Below, in pieces: positions 18,753-27,306 of a stretch of 64,000 nt of DNA. Position numbers and translations under genes: made by a program. The DNA lies in contig CAVSDD010000004.1 in assembly GCA_963726795.1 (NCBI GenBank), positions 496,001-560,000 on the forward strand. The letters are read 5' to 3'. The notes beneath the pieces were generated by a model, which was not told the DNA's origin, searched no databases, and worked only from the letters and a program-made list of their open reading frames with translations. Source of the DNA: Hyphomicrobium_A sp963726795. GTDB taxonomy: Bacteria > Pseudomonadota > Alphaproteobacteria > Rhizobiales > Hyphomicrobiaceae. Position 1 is the stretch's first letter, and each line of letters begins with the position of its first letter.

Positions 18753-19147
18753 TCCGGCTGGTTTCGCGCGCTGCCCGCTGCCCGGCACTTCGCTGGCGAG
18801 CGGTGTCGCGAAAACAATTGGAACACAACTCAGCAGATGCTGTTTCTCAGATGCGCTGGCCCCTGGGGACAGCGCATTTTTGGTCAGCTCTCATTTGATT
18901 GGCCATCGTTCGCCCATTCGTAGTTTGGAATGTTCGCAATTTCGATGCTTATGATTTTTAGTTTGTCGAATTAAGCGTTTCTTCATACACATTTATGGAA
19001 GAAATCGCCATTTTTACACATATTTAGGTTTTAGAGGTTCAATTCGTCTCACGGCCAAGGGAACTGCAACCCGAGCCGCACCGAGCTGAAGCGGCCCCTA
19101 ATTCCGCGGAAATGCCGGAGACCTTGGAAGAAACTGGGAGAGTAGTC
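18753..19147 (+). other. Intergenic region between flp pilins 2 and 3 (AT-rich leader)
   Basis: No gene is seen. The first part has a loose inverted repeat (GTTTCGCG at 18,761 and CGCGAAAAC at 18,807) that could form a hairpin after pilin 2. From about 18,890 to 19,040 the sequence becomes conspicuously AT-rich for this chromosome, as expected for the promoter and leader of a strongly expressed pilin gene. No convincing sigma-70 pair is assigned. Confidence 0.4.
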
Positions 19148-19315
19148 ATGAAGAGCGTTATCGGTCGTTTCGTCACGGACGAGTCTGGTGCAACTGCGAT
19201 TGAGTACGGCCTTATTGCAGCGATTGTCGGCGTTGGCATCGTCGTCGGCCTCGGCACCCTGAAGGACGGGTTGAACAACCTGTTCACGAACATCAACACG
19301 AAGCTTTCGAAGTAA
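19148..19315 (+). CDS. Flp-family type IVb pilin (paralogue 3, probable major pilin)
   Basis: A 55-residue pilin with leader MKSVIGRFVTDESG and mature start ATAIEYGLIAAIVGVGIVVG. It has the longest and most AT-rich upstream region of the three copies, a GGGAGAG ribosome-binding site, and a strong hairpin just after its stop codon. These features suit the abundantly expressed major pilin, though that role is inferred. The prepilin peptidase gene cpaA follows. Confidence 0.92.
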   Translation: MKSVIGRFVTDESGATAIEYGLIAAIVGVGIVVGLGTLKDGLNNLFTNINTKLSK

Positions 19316-19322
19316 GCGATCG

Positions 19323-19352
19323 AGCGGCGCGCCGGCGATCCGGCGCGCTGCT
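19323..19352 (+). terminator. Strong hairpin downstream of flp pilin 3
   Basis: A perfect 9-bp GC stem (GCGCGCCGG / CCGGCGCGC, loop CGAT), extended by four more pairs including one G-T, starts 8 bp after the pilin stop. There is no U-tract, so it is more likely an attenuator or mRNA 3'-end stabiliser than a full intrinsic terminator. It would keep pilin transcripts in excess over cpaA-tadC. Confidence 0.55.
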
Positions 19353-19480
19353 CGCCTCTACCCGCCTCGACGCACGCTTTGCTCGAGGCCTTTGATGTCG
19401 ATGCAATCTTTAGAGCAGCTTAGGGCTCATCGTGGAGCATTCGCTCCACTGACGTCCAACGGACGGTAGAGGCCAATCGC

Positions 19481-19981
19481 GTGCTCCTCCATGCCTTGCT
19501 GCTCGTGTTTCCCTTCGCGATGGCCTTCGCCGCTGTCAGCGACCTGCTGACAATGACAATCCCGAACAGGCTGTCGATCGGCTTGTGCATCGCGTTTCTC
19601 CTCATTGCGCCGGCTGCCGGGCTGTCGTGGCAAGACGCCCTCAGCCACATCGGCGTGGGTCTCGCCATGCTCGCTGTCGGATTTGGCTTGTTCGCAGCCG
19701 GATGGATTGGCGGCGGCGACGCCAAGTTGCTCGCGGCCGCGGCGCTGTGGATCGGGCTTGACCCGATGATGCTGTTTCTTGGCTATGCAACGCTGTTCGG
19801 CGGAGCGCTGGCCCTGCTGCTTATCGCCTATCGCAGCGTGCCGGCGGGCGCACTGCCGCTGCCCGAGTGGGCTGCACGCTTGCACGTCAAAGGCGCAGCG
19901 ATGCCATACGGCATCGCCATCGCTGCCGGCGCCCTCACCGTCTATCCCTCGACCCCATGGTTTGCCGCGTTTGCGAGCTGA
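19481..19981 (+). CDS. cpaA: Prepilin peptidase CpaA (TadV)
   Basis: An inner-membrane A24-type aspartic peptidase of 166 residues with about six hydrophobic segments, which processes the Flp prepilins. The two catalytic Asp motifs are visible: SDLLTMTIPN near the N-terminus, and GGGDAKLLAAAALW in the middle. MPYGIAIAAG near the C-terminus is also conserved. It lacks the methyltransferase domain of long PilD enzymes, as usual for Tad loci. GTG 19,481 is the start in the best frame. It precedes cpaB. Confidence 0.9.
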   Translation: MLLHALLLVFPFAMAFAAVSDLLTMTIPNRLSIGLCIAFLLIAPAAGLSWQDALSHIGVGLAMLAVGFGLFAAGWIGGGDAKLLAAAALWIGLDPMMLFLGYATLFGGALALLLIAYRSVPAGALPLPEWAARLHVKGAAMPYGIAIAAGALTVYPSTPWFAAFAS

Positions 19982-20041
19982 CGTTTCACCCAGCAAACGC
20001 GGGACACCCGGATGGGCGCCGGCGTCAATCTGCGACGCCGG

Positions 20042-20056
20042 TTAACCTCGCGTTGA
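20042..20056 (+). promoter_or_regulatory. CtrA-like site upstream of cpaB
   Basis: TTAA-N7-TTGA, one mismatch from TTAA-N7-TTAA, lies 64 bp before the cpaB ATG. Together with the similar site before pilin 2 it hints at cell-cycle control of the locus. Such short motifs arise by chance, so support is weak. Confidence 0.3.
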
Positions 20057-20119
20057 CGTTTGTCCTGCACTGTCGCGAAGGCTCTGGAGAACGAGTCTCG
20101 GGTGGAAGGACCCGCTAAG

Positions 20120-20923
20120 ATGAAGCGAGCGCAATTGATCGGAATCACGGTCGCGGGTGGTGCGGGCCTCTTGGCCTTCATGCTCATGCGCTCGATCGTC
20201 AGCGGGCCGGTGGAGCCGACGAGAGTCGCCGAGCCGGTGAATGCAACCGAGGTGCTCGTCGCACGCCACGACATTTCGCTCGGAGAGCTCACGAAGGATA
20301 CGGACTTCCGCTGGCAGACCTGGCCCGCCGATGCCGTAACCCAGACATTCATCACGCAGCAGAGCGGCGACGCGGGTTTGAAGTCGGTGACGGGCGCCAT
20401 CGTTCGCCAGCCGATGCTCGCCGGCGAGCCTGTGACGCGCCTCAAGGTGATCAAGCCGGGCGAAGGCGGCGTTCTTGCCGCGATTCTGCCCAGCGGAATG
20501 CGCGCAGTTTCAACGCGCATCAAGGAAGAAACGGCTGCGGGCAGGCTCATCCTCCCCAACGATCATGTCGATGTCATCCTGACCCGCCGCATCGGTGGCG
20601 GCAACAACCAGGAGCAGCACGTCAGCGATACGCTGTTCCGAAACGTGAGAGTGCTGGCAATCGGCCAGCAGATCGAAGCGAAGGAAGGCAACAAATCGAC
20701 GGAGGGCGGTGCCAACACCGCCACCCTGGAGCTCGCGCCCGCGCAGGCCGAGCTGCTCGCTCGCGCCAACGCGATGGGCGAGATCAGCCTCTCTCTGCGC
20801 AGCATTGCCGACTCCGGCAAGGGCGACGCGGTCTCCGACGTCGACCCGTTCAATAACGACCGCGGCACCACAGTGCGGATGCTGCGGTATGGCGTTCCAT
20901 CGTCTGCGTACGGCGTGAACTGA
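20120..20923 (+). CDS. cpaB: Flp pilus assembly protein CpaB (RcpC)
   Basis: A 267-residue periplasmic, membrane-anchored component of the Tad apparatus. The N-terminal helix GITVAGGAGLLAFMLMRSIV is followed by a SAF/beta-clip domain (VLVARHDISLGELTKDTDF, PMLAGEPVTRLKV, GMRAVSTRI) and a DHVDVILTRRI segment. CpaB proteins are thought to stabilise the secretin CpaC and may bind peptidoglycan. ATG 20,120 has GGAAGGA upstream. Confidence 0.92.
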   Translation: MKRAQLIGITVAGGAGLLAFMLMRSIVSGPVEPTRVAEPVNATEVLVARHDISLGELTKDTDFRWQTWPADAVTQTFITQQSGDAGLKSVTGAIVRQPMLAGEPVTRLKVIKPGEGGVLAAILPSGMRAVSTRIKEETAAGRLILPNDHVDVILTRRIGGGNNQEQHVSDTLFRNVRVLAIGQQIEAKEGNKSTEGGANTATLELAPAQAELLARANAMGEISLSLRSIADSGKGDAVSDVDPFNNDRGTTVRMLRYGVPSSAYGVN

Positions 20924-20966
20924 GTAGTGTGTGATTCAGTTTCGGCTGTCGAAAAGGCATACGATC

Positions 20967-22673
20967 ATGCGAACGACCCTAAAGTGGGCTCGCGCGGGAA
21001 TGTCGGCGATGTTGATCTTCGCCACCACTCCGTCGGGCTATGTGCAGGCAGCCGATATGCAAGGCAAGCCGGGCGCTCCGAGCGCCAACGGCTCCGTGCT
21101 GCGCATTCCCGCGAACTCTGCGTTTCCTCTGACGAAGCGTATGGACCTCGGCGTTGGCCGCTCGATCGTGGTCGAGTTCCCCGTGCCGCTGAAGGACGTG
21201 CTCGTCTCCGATCCGAGCTTGATGGACGCGGTGGTGCAGTCATCCGACCGCGTGTTCCTGATCGCCAAGAAGGCTGGGCAGACCAATGCCTTCTTCTTCG
21301 ACGAGTACGGCCAGCAGGTCCTGACGCTCGAGGTCGCCATCGGCGCCGATCTTTCGGCGCTCGACCAGCTCCTGAACCGTCTCATTCCTGGATCCAACGT
21401 CCATAGCGAGATCGCCGGTCAGGCGATCGTGCTGACGGGCTCGGTGCGCACGCCCATCGATTCCGATCGCGCGGCGCAGATCGCAGCGCAATTCGCCGCC
21501 GCCAACGCCGGCTCGATCGGCCAGGTGAACTCCGGTCCCGGCAGCGGCAACTCGACCTCGACGACGACCAACAGCACGACCAACATCGGCGGCGGCGGCG
21601 CCACAGCCGCCTATCAGAACCAGATCCAGTCGACGGTCGCGCCCAGCACCGCCCCCGACAATCCCTACTCCTCCAAGTCGATCATCAATCTGCTCGTCGT
21701 CGAAGGCGAAGAGCAGGTGATGCTGCGCGTCTCGGTGGCCGAGGTGCAGCGCACGATCCTGAAGCAGTTCGGCATCAACGTCGGCGCGCTGCATCAATTC
21801 CGGCAACTTCACCACAGCGATCCTGAGCGACAACAGCTTTCCGCTGACGACGGCGGCAGGTCTTGGAACGCTGCCAACGGCCGGCATCGCTACGCCGGCG
21901 CACGCGCCTGTGCGATGCAGCGTGCCTCAATACGCGGTCCGGCGGATGCCAACGCCATTGCCTTCGGCAACTCCGGCGTCGCCGACGCTCTGGAAGTCGG
22001 CAATCAGCACGTCGCCGGCGCACTGCGCGCGCTCGAGCGTGACGGCCTCTTGAAGACGCTAGCCGAGCCGAACCTGACTGCCGTGTCGGGCGAGCCTGCC
22101 AAGTTCCTCGCGGGTGGCGAGTTCCCGGTCCCCGTCGTCGACAGCCTTGGTCAGGTGAGCGTCCAGTTCAAGGAGTACGGCATCGGCCTCGTGTTCACCC
22201 CGGTCGTGATGTCGGAAGGCCGCATCAGCCTCAAGATCGAGACCGAGGTCAGCGAGCTCACCAACCAGGGCGCGGTCGTGCTCAACAACATTCAGATCCC
22301 GGCCTTGAAGAAGCGCCAGGCCAACTCGACGGTGGAGCTGCCTTCGGGCGGATCGCTGGCGCTCGCAGGCCTGCTTTCGGAAGACACGCGCCAGAACATC
22401 GACGGCTTCCCAGGCCTCAAGGACGTGCCGATCCTCGGCACGCTGTTCCGCAGCCGTGAATACCAGAAGCAGGAGACCGAGCTGGTCGTGATCGTCACGC
22501 CCTACATGGTGCGGCCGACTTCACGTCAGCAACTTGCGCGTCCGCTCGACGGCATGGGCGATCCGACCGATCGGAAGGCGAACTTCCTGGGCCAGATCAA
22601 TCGCGTCTATGGCGGCGGTGCGCCGGCTCCGGTCGGCGACCTCAAGGGCGACTATGGATTCATCGTCGAATAA
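20967..22673 (+). CDS. cpaC: Outer-membrane secretin CpaC (RcpA) with an internal scrambled-frame segment
   Basis: The secretin through which the Flp pilus crosses the outer membrane. A signal peptide (ending near GYVQAADM) precedes the N-domain (VEFPVPLKDVLVSDPSLMDAV) and a BON-like region. The secretin core includes RALERDGLLKTLAEPNLTAVSGE, KFLAGGEFPVPVVD and GFPGLKDVPILGTLFRS. The frame stays open throughout, but 21,792 to about 21,940 reads as His/Arg/Gln-rich sequence unlike the family, while frame 1 gives INSGNFTTAILSDNSFPLTT. The return to frame 0 is complete by ADANAIAFGNSGV. The gene thus carries compensating frame changes with no net loss of frame. About 568 residues as read. Confidence 0.9.
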   Translation: MRTTLKWARAGMSAMLIFATTPSGYVQAADMQGKPGAPSANGSVLRIPANSAFPLTKRMDLGVGRSIVVEFPVPLKDVLVSDPSLMDAVVQSSDRVFLIAKKAGQTNAFFFDEYGQQVLTLEVAIGADLSALDQLLNRLIPGSNVHSEIAGQAIVLTGSVRTPIDSDRAAQIAAQFAAANAGSIGQVNSGPGSGNSTSTTTNSTTNIGGGGATAAYQNQIQSTVAPSTAPDNPYSSKSIINLLVVEGEEQVMLRVSVAEVQRTILKQFGINVGALHQFRQLHHSDPERQQLSADDGGRSWNAANGRHRYAGARACAMQRASIRGPADANAIAFGNSGVADALEVGNQHVAGALRALERDGLLKTLAEPNLTAVSGEPAKFLAGGEFPVPVVDSLGQVSVQFKEYGIGLVFTPVVMSEGRISLKIETEVSELTNQGAVVLNNIQIPALKKRQANSTVELPSGGSLALAGLLSEDTRQNIDGFPGLKDVPILGTLFRSREYQKQETELVVIVTPYMVRPTSRQQLARPLDGMGDPTDRKANFLGQINRVYGGGAPAPVGDLKGDYGFIVE

Positions 22674-22695
22674 GCGGACGGGTGGGAGAATTGTT

Positions 22696-23439
22696 ATGAC
22701 GTCCACGAAGAGAGAGCGGATGCTTGGCGAGGGCGCCGGAAAGGCGGGCGCCATCAAGCTGCTCGCCGTGTCCGCCGCGATGCTCGCACTCGCCGGCTGC
22801 AAGACCATGGACGATCCGACCCGGGTTGCCGGCTGGACGCTGGTCGATTCATCGCAGCGCCATCCCATCCTGGTGACGCAGGAGCCGACCACGGATGTCA
22901 TCCGCATCCCACGCGGCGCCAACGGTCTGAGCCCATCGCAGCGCGCGCACCTGCTCGACTTCGCCGATCACTATCGCACGACGGACGCCGGCAACAGCCG
23001 CCTCGTGATTCAGGCGCCGAGCGGCGCCTCCAACGAGGTCTCGACCATGACCGCGGTGAGCCAGATCCGCGCGCTGCTGACCGATCAGGGCTTCGGTGAA
23101 TCCACGATTTCGGTGGAAGCCTACAATGCTGCGGGAGCCAAGGATCCGCCGATCCGCGTCTCCTACCTCCGCTACGTGGCGCAACCGCCCAATTGCGGCG
23201 ACTGGTCGACCAATCTCGCCTACGACCCGATGAACCTGCCCTATCCGAACCTCGGCTGCGCCAATCAGCACAACCTGGCCGCGATGGTCGCCAACCCGGC
23301 CGATCTTCTCGGCCCGCGCAGCGAGACAGCTCGCCCGAGCGAGCGCAGGGACGTGACCTGGGGCAAGTACGTGCAAGGCCAGCCGACGGGCGCCAACAAG
23401 TCGGCGGACGAGCGCGTCAATCAGGACAACAGCAATTGA
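22696..23439 (+). CDS. cpaD: Tad pilus assembly lipoprotein CpaD
   Basis: A 247-residue outer-membrane-associated lipoprotein. The signal sequence ends in a lipobox, LAGC, so Cys would be lipidated. The CpaD domain follows (RHPILVTQEPTTDVIRIPRG, LLDFADHYR, VSYLRYVAQPPNCGDWSTNLAYDP), including the conserved C-x-D-W near the end of the domain. Its partner is the secretin CpaC, just upstream. GGGAGA precedes ATG 22,696. Confidence 0.92.
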   Translation: MTSTKRERMLGEGAGKAGAIKLLAVSAAMLALAGCKTMDDPTRVAGWTLVDSSQRHPILVTQEPTTDVIRIPRGANGLSPSQRAHLLDFADHYRTTDAGNSRLVIQAPSGASNEVSTMTAVSQIRALLTDQGFGESTISVEAYNAAGAKDPPIRVSYLRYVAQPPNCGDWSTNLAYDPMNLPYPNLGCANQHNLAAMVANPADLLGPRSETARPSERRDVTWGKYVQGQPTGANKSADERVNQDNSN

Positions 23440-23471
23440 GCCCGTCTAGCTTGATTAGGGTCGCTTAAGTC

Positions 23472-24773
23472 ATGCCGAACCAAGTCTATTCCATTTTGCC
23501 TACTGGGGCGGTCGCTCTACAGCACACCGACGCGGATCTCGCCGGCAGCGAAACCGTGAGCCAGCAGGCACGGCCGATACCGCGCATATCGATCCAGGCA
23601 TTCTGCGAAAATCCGGCCATGGCCGAGATCGTGAAGCTTGCTTCCGAGGACCGGCGTCTCGCCAAGACGAACGTCAGCGTGCACATGGGCGGTCTTGAAG
23701 CGGCAGCGACGCATTATCAGCAGAACCCGACGCCCAATCTCATCATCGTCGAGAGCAGCCTCCCCCGCGACCAGATCCTGCCCGAGCTCGATCGGCTGGC
23801 ACAGTCCTGCGATGCGGGCACCAAGGTGATCGTCGTCGGACACGTCAACGACGTCGTGCTGTATCGCGATCTGTTGAAGCGTGGCGTCAGCGAATATCTG
23901 GTCGAGCCGCTGACGCCGATGCAGCTCATGGAGGCGGTCTCCAACCTCTACAACAATCCCGACACCGAGCCCGTTGGGCACGTCTATGCCTTCATCGGCG
24001 CCAAGGGCGGGGTCGGTTCCTCGACCGTTTGCCACAACTCCGCGTGGGCGCTGTCGGAGGTCTTAAAAGCCAACGTCGTGATCGCCGATCTCGATCTGGC
24101 GTTCGGCACCACCGGCCTCGATTTCAATCAGGATCCCGTCCAGGGTATCGCGGACGCGCTCTCGAGCCCCGAGCGGCTCGATGAGGTGCTGCTCGATCGC
24201 CTGTTGACCAAGTGCTCCGAGCATCTGTCGATATTTGCAGCCCCCGTCGTCCTCGATCGCGATTACGACATCTCGGCTGCCGGGTGCAGCCAGGTCATCG
24301 ACATCGTGCGCCAGAACGTCCCCTACGTGATCGTGGATTTGCCGCACACGTGGACGTCCTGGACCAAGAGCGTCTTGTTGCAGGCCGACGAAGTGATCGT
24401 CACCGCCGCGCCGGACCTCGCGAATTTGCGCAACGCCAAGAACATCATCGACCTCATGCAGCAGTCGCGGCGCAACGACCGCAAGCCGCGGCTGGTGATC
24501 AACATGGTCAACGTGCCCAAACGCCCGGAAATCAGCGTGAAGGAGTTCGAAACCGCTCTGGGACTAAAAGCCATGAGCGTCATCGAATTCGACAGCGAGG
24601 TCTTCGGCCAGGCGGCAAACAACGGCCAGATGATCGAGGAGCTCAGCCCCAAGGCGAAGTCCGCTGCCGCCTTCCGGGAAATCGCACTCGATATGACGAA
24701 CCGGCGCGATACCCAGGCCGCGAAAAAGAGCACTTCAGCGCTGGCGACCGCTGCTCGAGAGGTTAAAGATTAA
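23472..24773 (+). CDS. cpaE: Pilus localisation ATPase-like protein CpaE (TadZ)
   Basis: A 433-residue cytoplasmic protein that positions the Tad machine. The N-terminal part (residues about 30-160) resembles an atypical receiver domain (LIIVESSLPRDQILPELD, LLKRGVSEYLVEPLTPMQL). The C-terminal part is a MinD/ParA-like ATPase with the deviant Walker A GAKGGVGSSTVCHNSA and VIADLDLAFGTTGLDF. It lies between cpaD and cpaF. Confidence 0.93.
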   Translation: MPNQVYSILPTGAVALQHTDADLAGSETVSQQARPIPRISIQAFCENPAMAEIVKLASEDRRLAKTNVSVHMGGLEAAATHYQQNPTPNLIIVESSLPRDQILPELDRLAQSCDAGTKVIVVGHVNDVVLYRDLLKRGVSEYLVEPLTPMQLMEAVSNLYNNPDTEPVGHVYAFIGAKGGVGSSTVCHNSAWALSEVLKANVVIADLDLAFGTTGLDFNQDPVQGIADALSSPERLDEVLLDRLLTKCSEHLSIFAAPVVLDRDYDISAAGCSQVIDIVRQNVPYVIVDLPHTWTSWTKSVLLQADEVIVTAAPDLANLRNAKNIIDLMQQSRRNDRKPRLVINMVNVPKRPEISVKEFETALGLKAMSVIEFDSEVFGQAANNGQMIEELSPKAKSAAAFREIALDMTNRRDTQAAKKSTSALATAAREVKD

Positions 24774-24790
24774 AAGGTAGGGTTGTCTGA

Positions 24791-26272
24791 ATGTTCGGTA
24801 AGCGTTCGAGCTCATCCATCGTAGTCCCGCCGCAGCCAAAGGCGCCGCCCAGCACGTCGGGGGCAAACGTGCCGAAGGCTGGGGAATCAAACTCCGCAGC
24901 GTCCAAGACGTCGGCGGCTACTCCCGGTGCCGCGGCGCAGGATTCTCCGCGCCGGCACTCCGAGGAATACTACGACGTAAAGACCACGGTCTTTAATGCG
25001 CTTATCGACACCATCGATCTGACGCAGCTCGCCAAGCTCGATGCGGCTGCGGCGCGCGAAGAGATTCGCGACATCGTCAGCGAGATCATCCAGATCAAGA
25101 ACGTCGTCATGTCCATCGCGGAGCAGGAGGAGCTCCTCGAGGACATCTGCAACGACGTGCTGGGCTATGGACCGCTGGAGCCGCTGCTGGCGCGCGACGA
25201 GATCGCCGACATCATGGTCAACGGCGCCGATGCGACATTCATCGAGGTCAACGGCAAGGTGCAGAAGACCGGCGTGCGCTTCGCCGACAATATGCAGCTC
25301 ATGAACATCTGCCAGCGCATCGTCAGCCAGGTCGGGCGCCGTGTCGATGAATCGAGCCCGATCTGCGACGCGCGTCTGCCGGACGGATCCCGCGTCAACG
25401 TCATCGCGCCGCCGCTCGCGATCGACGGCCCGGTGCTCACGATCCGAAAATTCAAACGCGACCGCCTCAACCTCGAGCAACTGGTCAAGCTCGGCACCAT
25501 CACGCCCTTCACCAAGACGATCCTCGAGATCATCGGCCGGGTGCGCTGCAACGTGTTGATCTCCGGCGGCACCGGCTCGGGCAAGACGACGCTGCTCAAC
25601 TGCCTCACGGGCTCCATCGACGACGATGAGCGCATCATCACCTGCGAAGACTCAGCCGAGCTTCAGCTGCAGCAGCCGCATGTGGTTCGCCTTGAAACGC
25701 GGCCTCCGAACCTGGAAGGCGAAGGCGAGATCAAAATGCGCGATCTTGTCCGCAACTGTCTACGTATGCGTCCTGAGCGCATCATCGTCGGCGAGGTCCG
25801 CGGCCCCGAGGCCTTCGACCTGTTGCAGGCCATGAATACGGGTCACGACGGCTCGATGGGCACGCTCCACTGCAACAGCCCGCGCGAAGCGATCAGCCGA
25901 CTTGAATCGATGATCATGATGGGCGGCTACCAGCTTCCCGTCCGCACCATCCGCGAGATGATCACCGGCTCGGTCGACGTCATCGTCCAGGTGGCGCGTC
26001 TGCGCGACGGCACTCGAAAGGTGACGCACGTTACCGAGGTGCTCGGCATGGAAGGCGACGTCGTCACGTTGCAGAACCTGGTGCTATACGAGATCACGGG
26101 TGAGGACGCGCACGGCAAGCTTACCGGACGCCAGCGCTCGACCGGCATAGCCCGGCCGCGGTTCTGGGAGCGCGCGTCCTACTACGGTGAGGAGAACCGG
26201 CTCGCGGAAGCGCTGGCCCGCGCCGAGGTGCTCGACGACAACGGCAACCCGCTGGGAGACGCCAATGCTTGA
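24791..26272 (+). CDS. cpaF: Secretion ATPase CpaF (TadA)
   Basis: The hexameric ATPase that powers Flp pilus assembly. The 493-residue protein has a disordered Ser/Ala/Pro-rich N-terminus (about residues 1-60), an N-terminal helical domain, and the type II/IV secretion ATPase core. Walker A is SGGTGSGKTTLLN with Lys265; the Asp box, Walker B-like RPERIIVGEVRGPEAFD and a His box (HDGSMGTLHCNSP) follow. It is followed without a gap by tadB, whose ATG lies inside the last codons of cpaF. Confidence 0.95.
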   Translation: MFGKRSSSSIVVPPQPKAPPSTSGANVPKAGESNSAASKTSAATPGAAAQDSPRRHSEEYYDVKTTVFNALIDTIDLTQLAKLDAAAAREEIRDIVSEIIQIKNVVMSIAEQEELLEDICNDVLGYGPLEPLLARDEIADIMVNGADATFIEVNGKVQKTGVRFADNMQLMNICQRIVSQVGRRVDESSPICDARLPDGSRVNVIAPPLAIDGPVLTIRKFKRDRLNLEQLVKLGTITPFTKTILEIIGRVRCNVLISGGTGSGKTTLLNCLTGSIDDDERIITCEDSAELQLQQPHVVRLETRPPNLEGEGEIKMRDLVRNCLRMRPERIIVGEVRGPEAFDLLQAMNTGHDGSMGTLHCNSPREAISRLESMIMMGGYQLPVRTIREMITGSVDVIVQVARLRDGTRKVTHVTEVLGMEGDVVTLQNLVLYEITGEDAHGKLTGRQRSTGIARPRFWERASYYGEENRLAEALARAEVLDDNGNPLGDANA

Positions 26273-27269
26273 AGGCATTTCTCCAGCGTTGCTGGCAGCC
26301 GCTTTCGGCTCGTTCGCTGTGGCGGCGCTGGTGTTCACCCTGGCGTATCCCTACTTCTCCGGCGACCGCCAAAAAGAGGCGCGCTACGTCCGCGTGGTGG
26401 AGACAAAGGCCGCCCGGTCTGCCCTGCAGGCATCCGGCGAGACGGCTGCACAGCGTCGCAAGGCGGTGTCAGACACGCTGAAGGACCTCGAGCTGCGCCA
26501 GGCCGCCGCCGAAAAGATAACACTGCGCCTGCGTTTACAGCGCGCCGGCCTCAAGATCACACCCAAAGTATACTGGCTCGCCAGCGTCGTCTGCGGATTG
26601 CTCTTTGCGTTTCTCATCGATGTCACGCTTCCTCCGACCGGCTCGCGTCAGTTCGTGGCCTTCGCCGCCGGCCTCGTGGGCACGTTCGGCGTCCCCCGCT
26701 GGTTCATCTCCAAGCTCACCAAGCGGCGCCAGAACAAATTCTTGTCCGAGCTTGCCAACGCGATTGAGATCGTGGTGCGCGGCGTAAAATCCGGTTTGCC
26801 GCTGAACGAATGCTTGATCACGATCGCGCGCGAGAGCTCCGAGCCGTTGGCGGGCGAGTTCCGCGAGGTGGTCGAGCAGCAGCGGGTCGGCGTCTCCTTG
26901 GCTGAGGCGCTGGAGCGGCTGACGACCCGCATGCCACTGGCCGAGGTCAGGTTCCTTACGATCGTCATCGCCATTCAGCAGCAGGCGGGCGGCAACCTCT
27001 CCGAGGCGCTCGGCAACTTGGCTACCGTTTTGCGCGACCGTTTCCGGTTGCGCATGAAGGTGAAGGCGCTCAGCGCGGAGGCGAAGGCCTCGGCTTTGGT
27101 GCTGGCGTCTTTGCCCCCTGGCGTCATGTTCATGATCTATGGCGCCTCGCCCGACTACATTGCTCCGCTGTTTGAGACGCGCACCGGCAATTTCATGATC
27201 GCGGCCAGCGCGTGCTGGATGCTGATCGGCGTTCTGGTGATGCGCAAGATGATCAACTTCAAGTTCTGA
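26265..27269 (+). CDS. tadB: Tad inner-membrane platform protein TadB
   Basis: A 334-residue GspF-like polytopic protein of the pilus motor platform. It has an N-terminal membrane segment (LLAAAFGSFAVAALVFTLAY), a pair of helices around residues 105-155, a cytoplasmic T2SSF domain (ELANAIEIVVRGVKSGLPL, FREVVEQQRVGVSLAEALE) and C-terminal membrane helices. ATG 26,265 overlaps the cpaF end by 8 bp and has GGGAG upstream. It pairs with TadC, next in the operon. Confidence 0.92.
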   Translation: MLEGISPALLAAAFGSFAVAALVFTLAYPYFSGDRQKEARYVRVVETKAARSALQASGETAAQRRKAVSDTLKDLELRQAAAEKITLRLRLQRAGLKITPKVYWLASVVCGLLFAFLIDVTLPPTGSRQFVAFAAGLVGTFGVPRWFISKLTKRRQNKFLSELANAIEIVVRGVKSGLPLNECLITIARESSEPLAGEFREVVEQQRVGVSLAEALERLTTRMPLAEVRFLTIVIAIQQQAGGNLSEALGNLATVLRDRFRLRMKVKALSAEAKASALVLASLPPGVMFMIYGASPDYIAPLFETRTGNFMIAASACWMLIGVLVMRKMINFKF

Positions 27270-27306
27270 GGACCGCGCGTTGGTGCGTGCATAAGGTACT
27301 GCGGTA

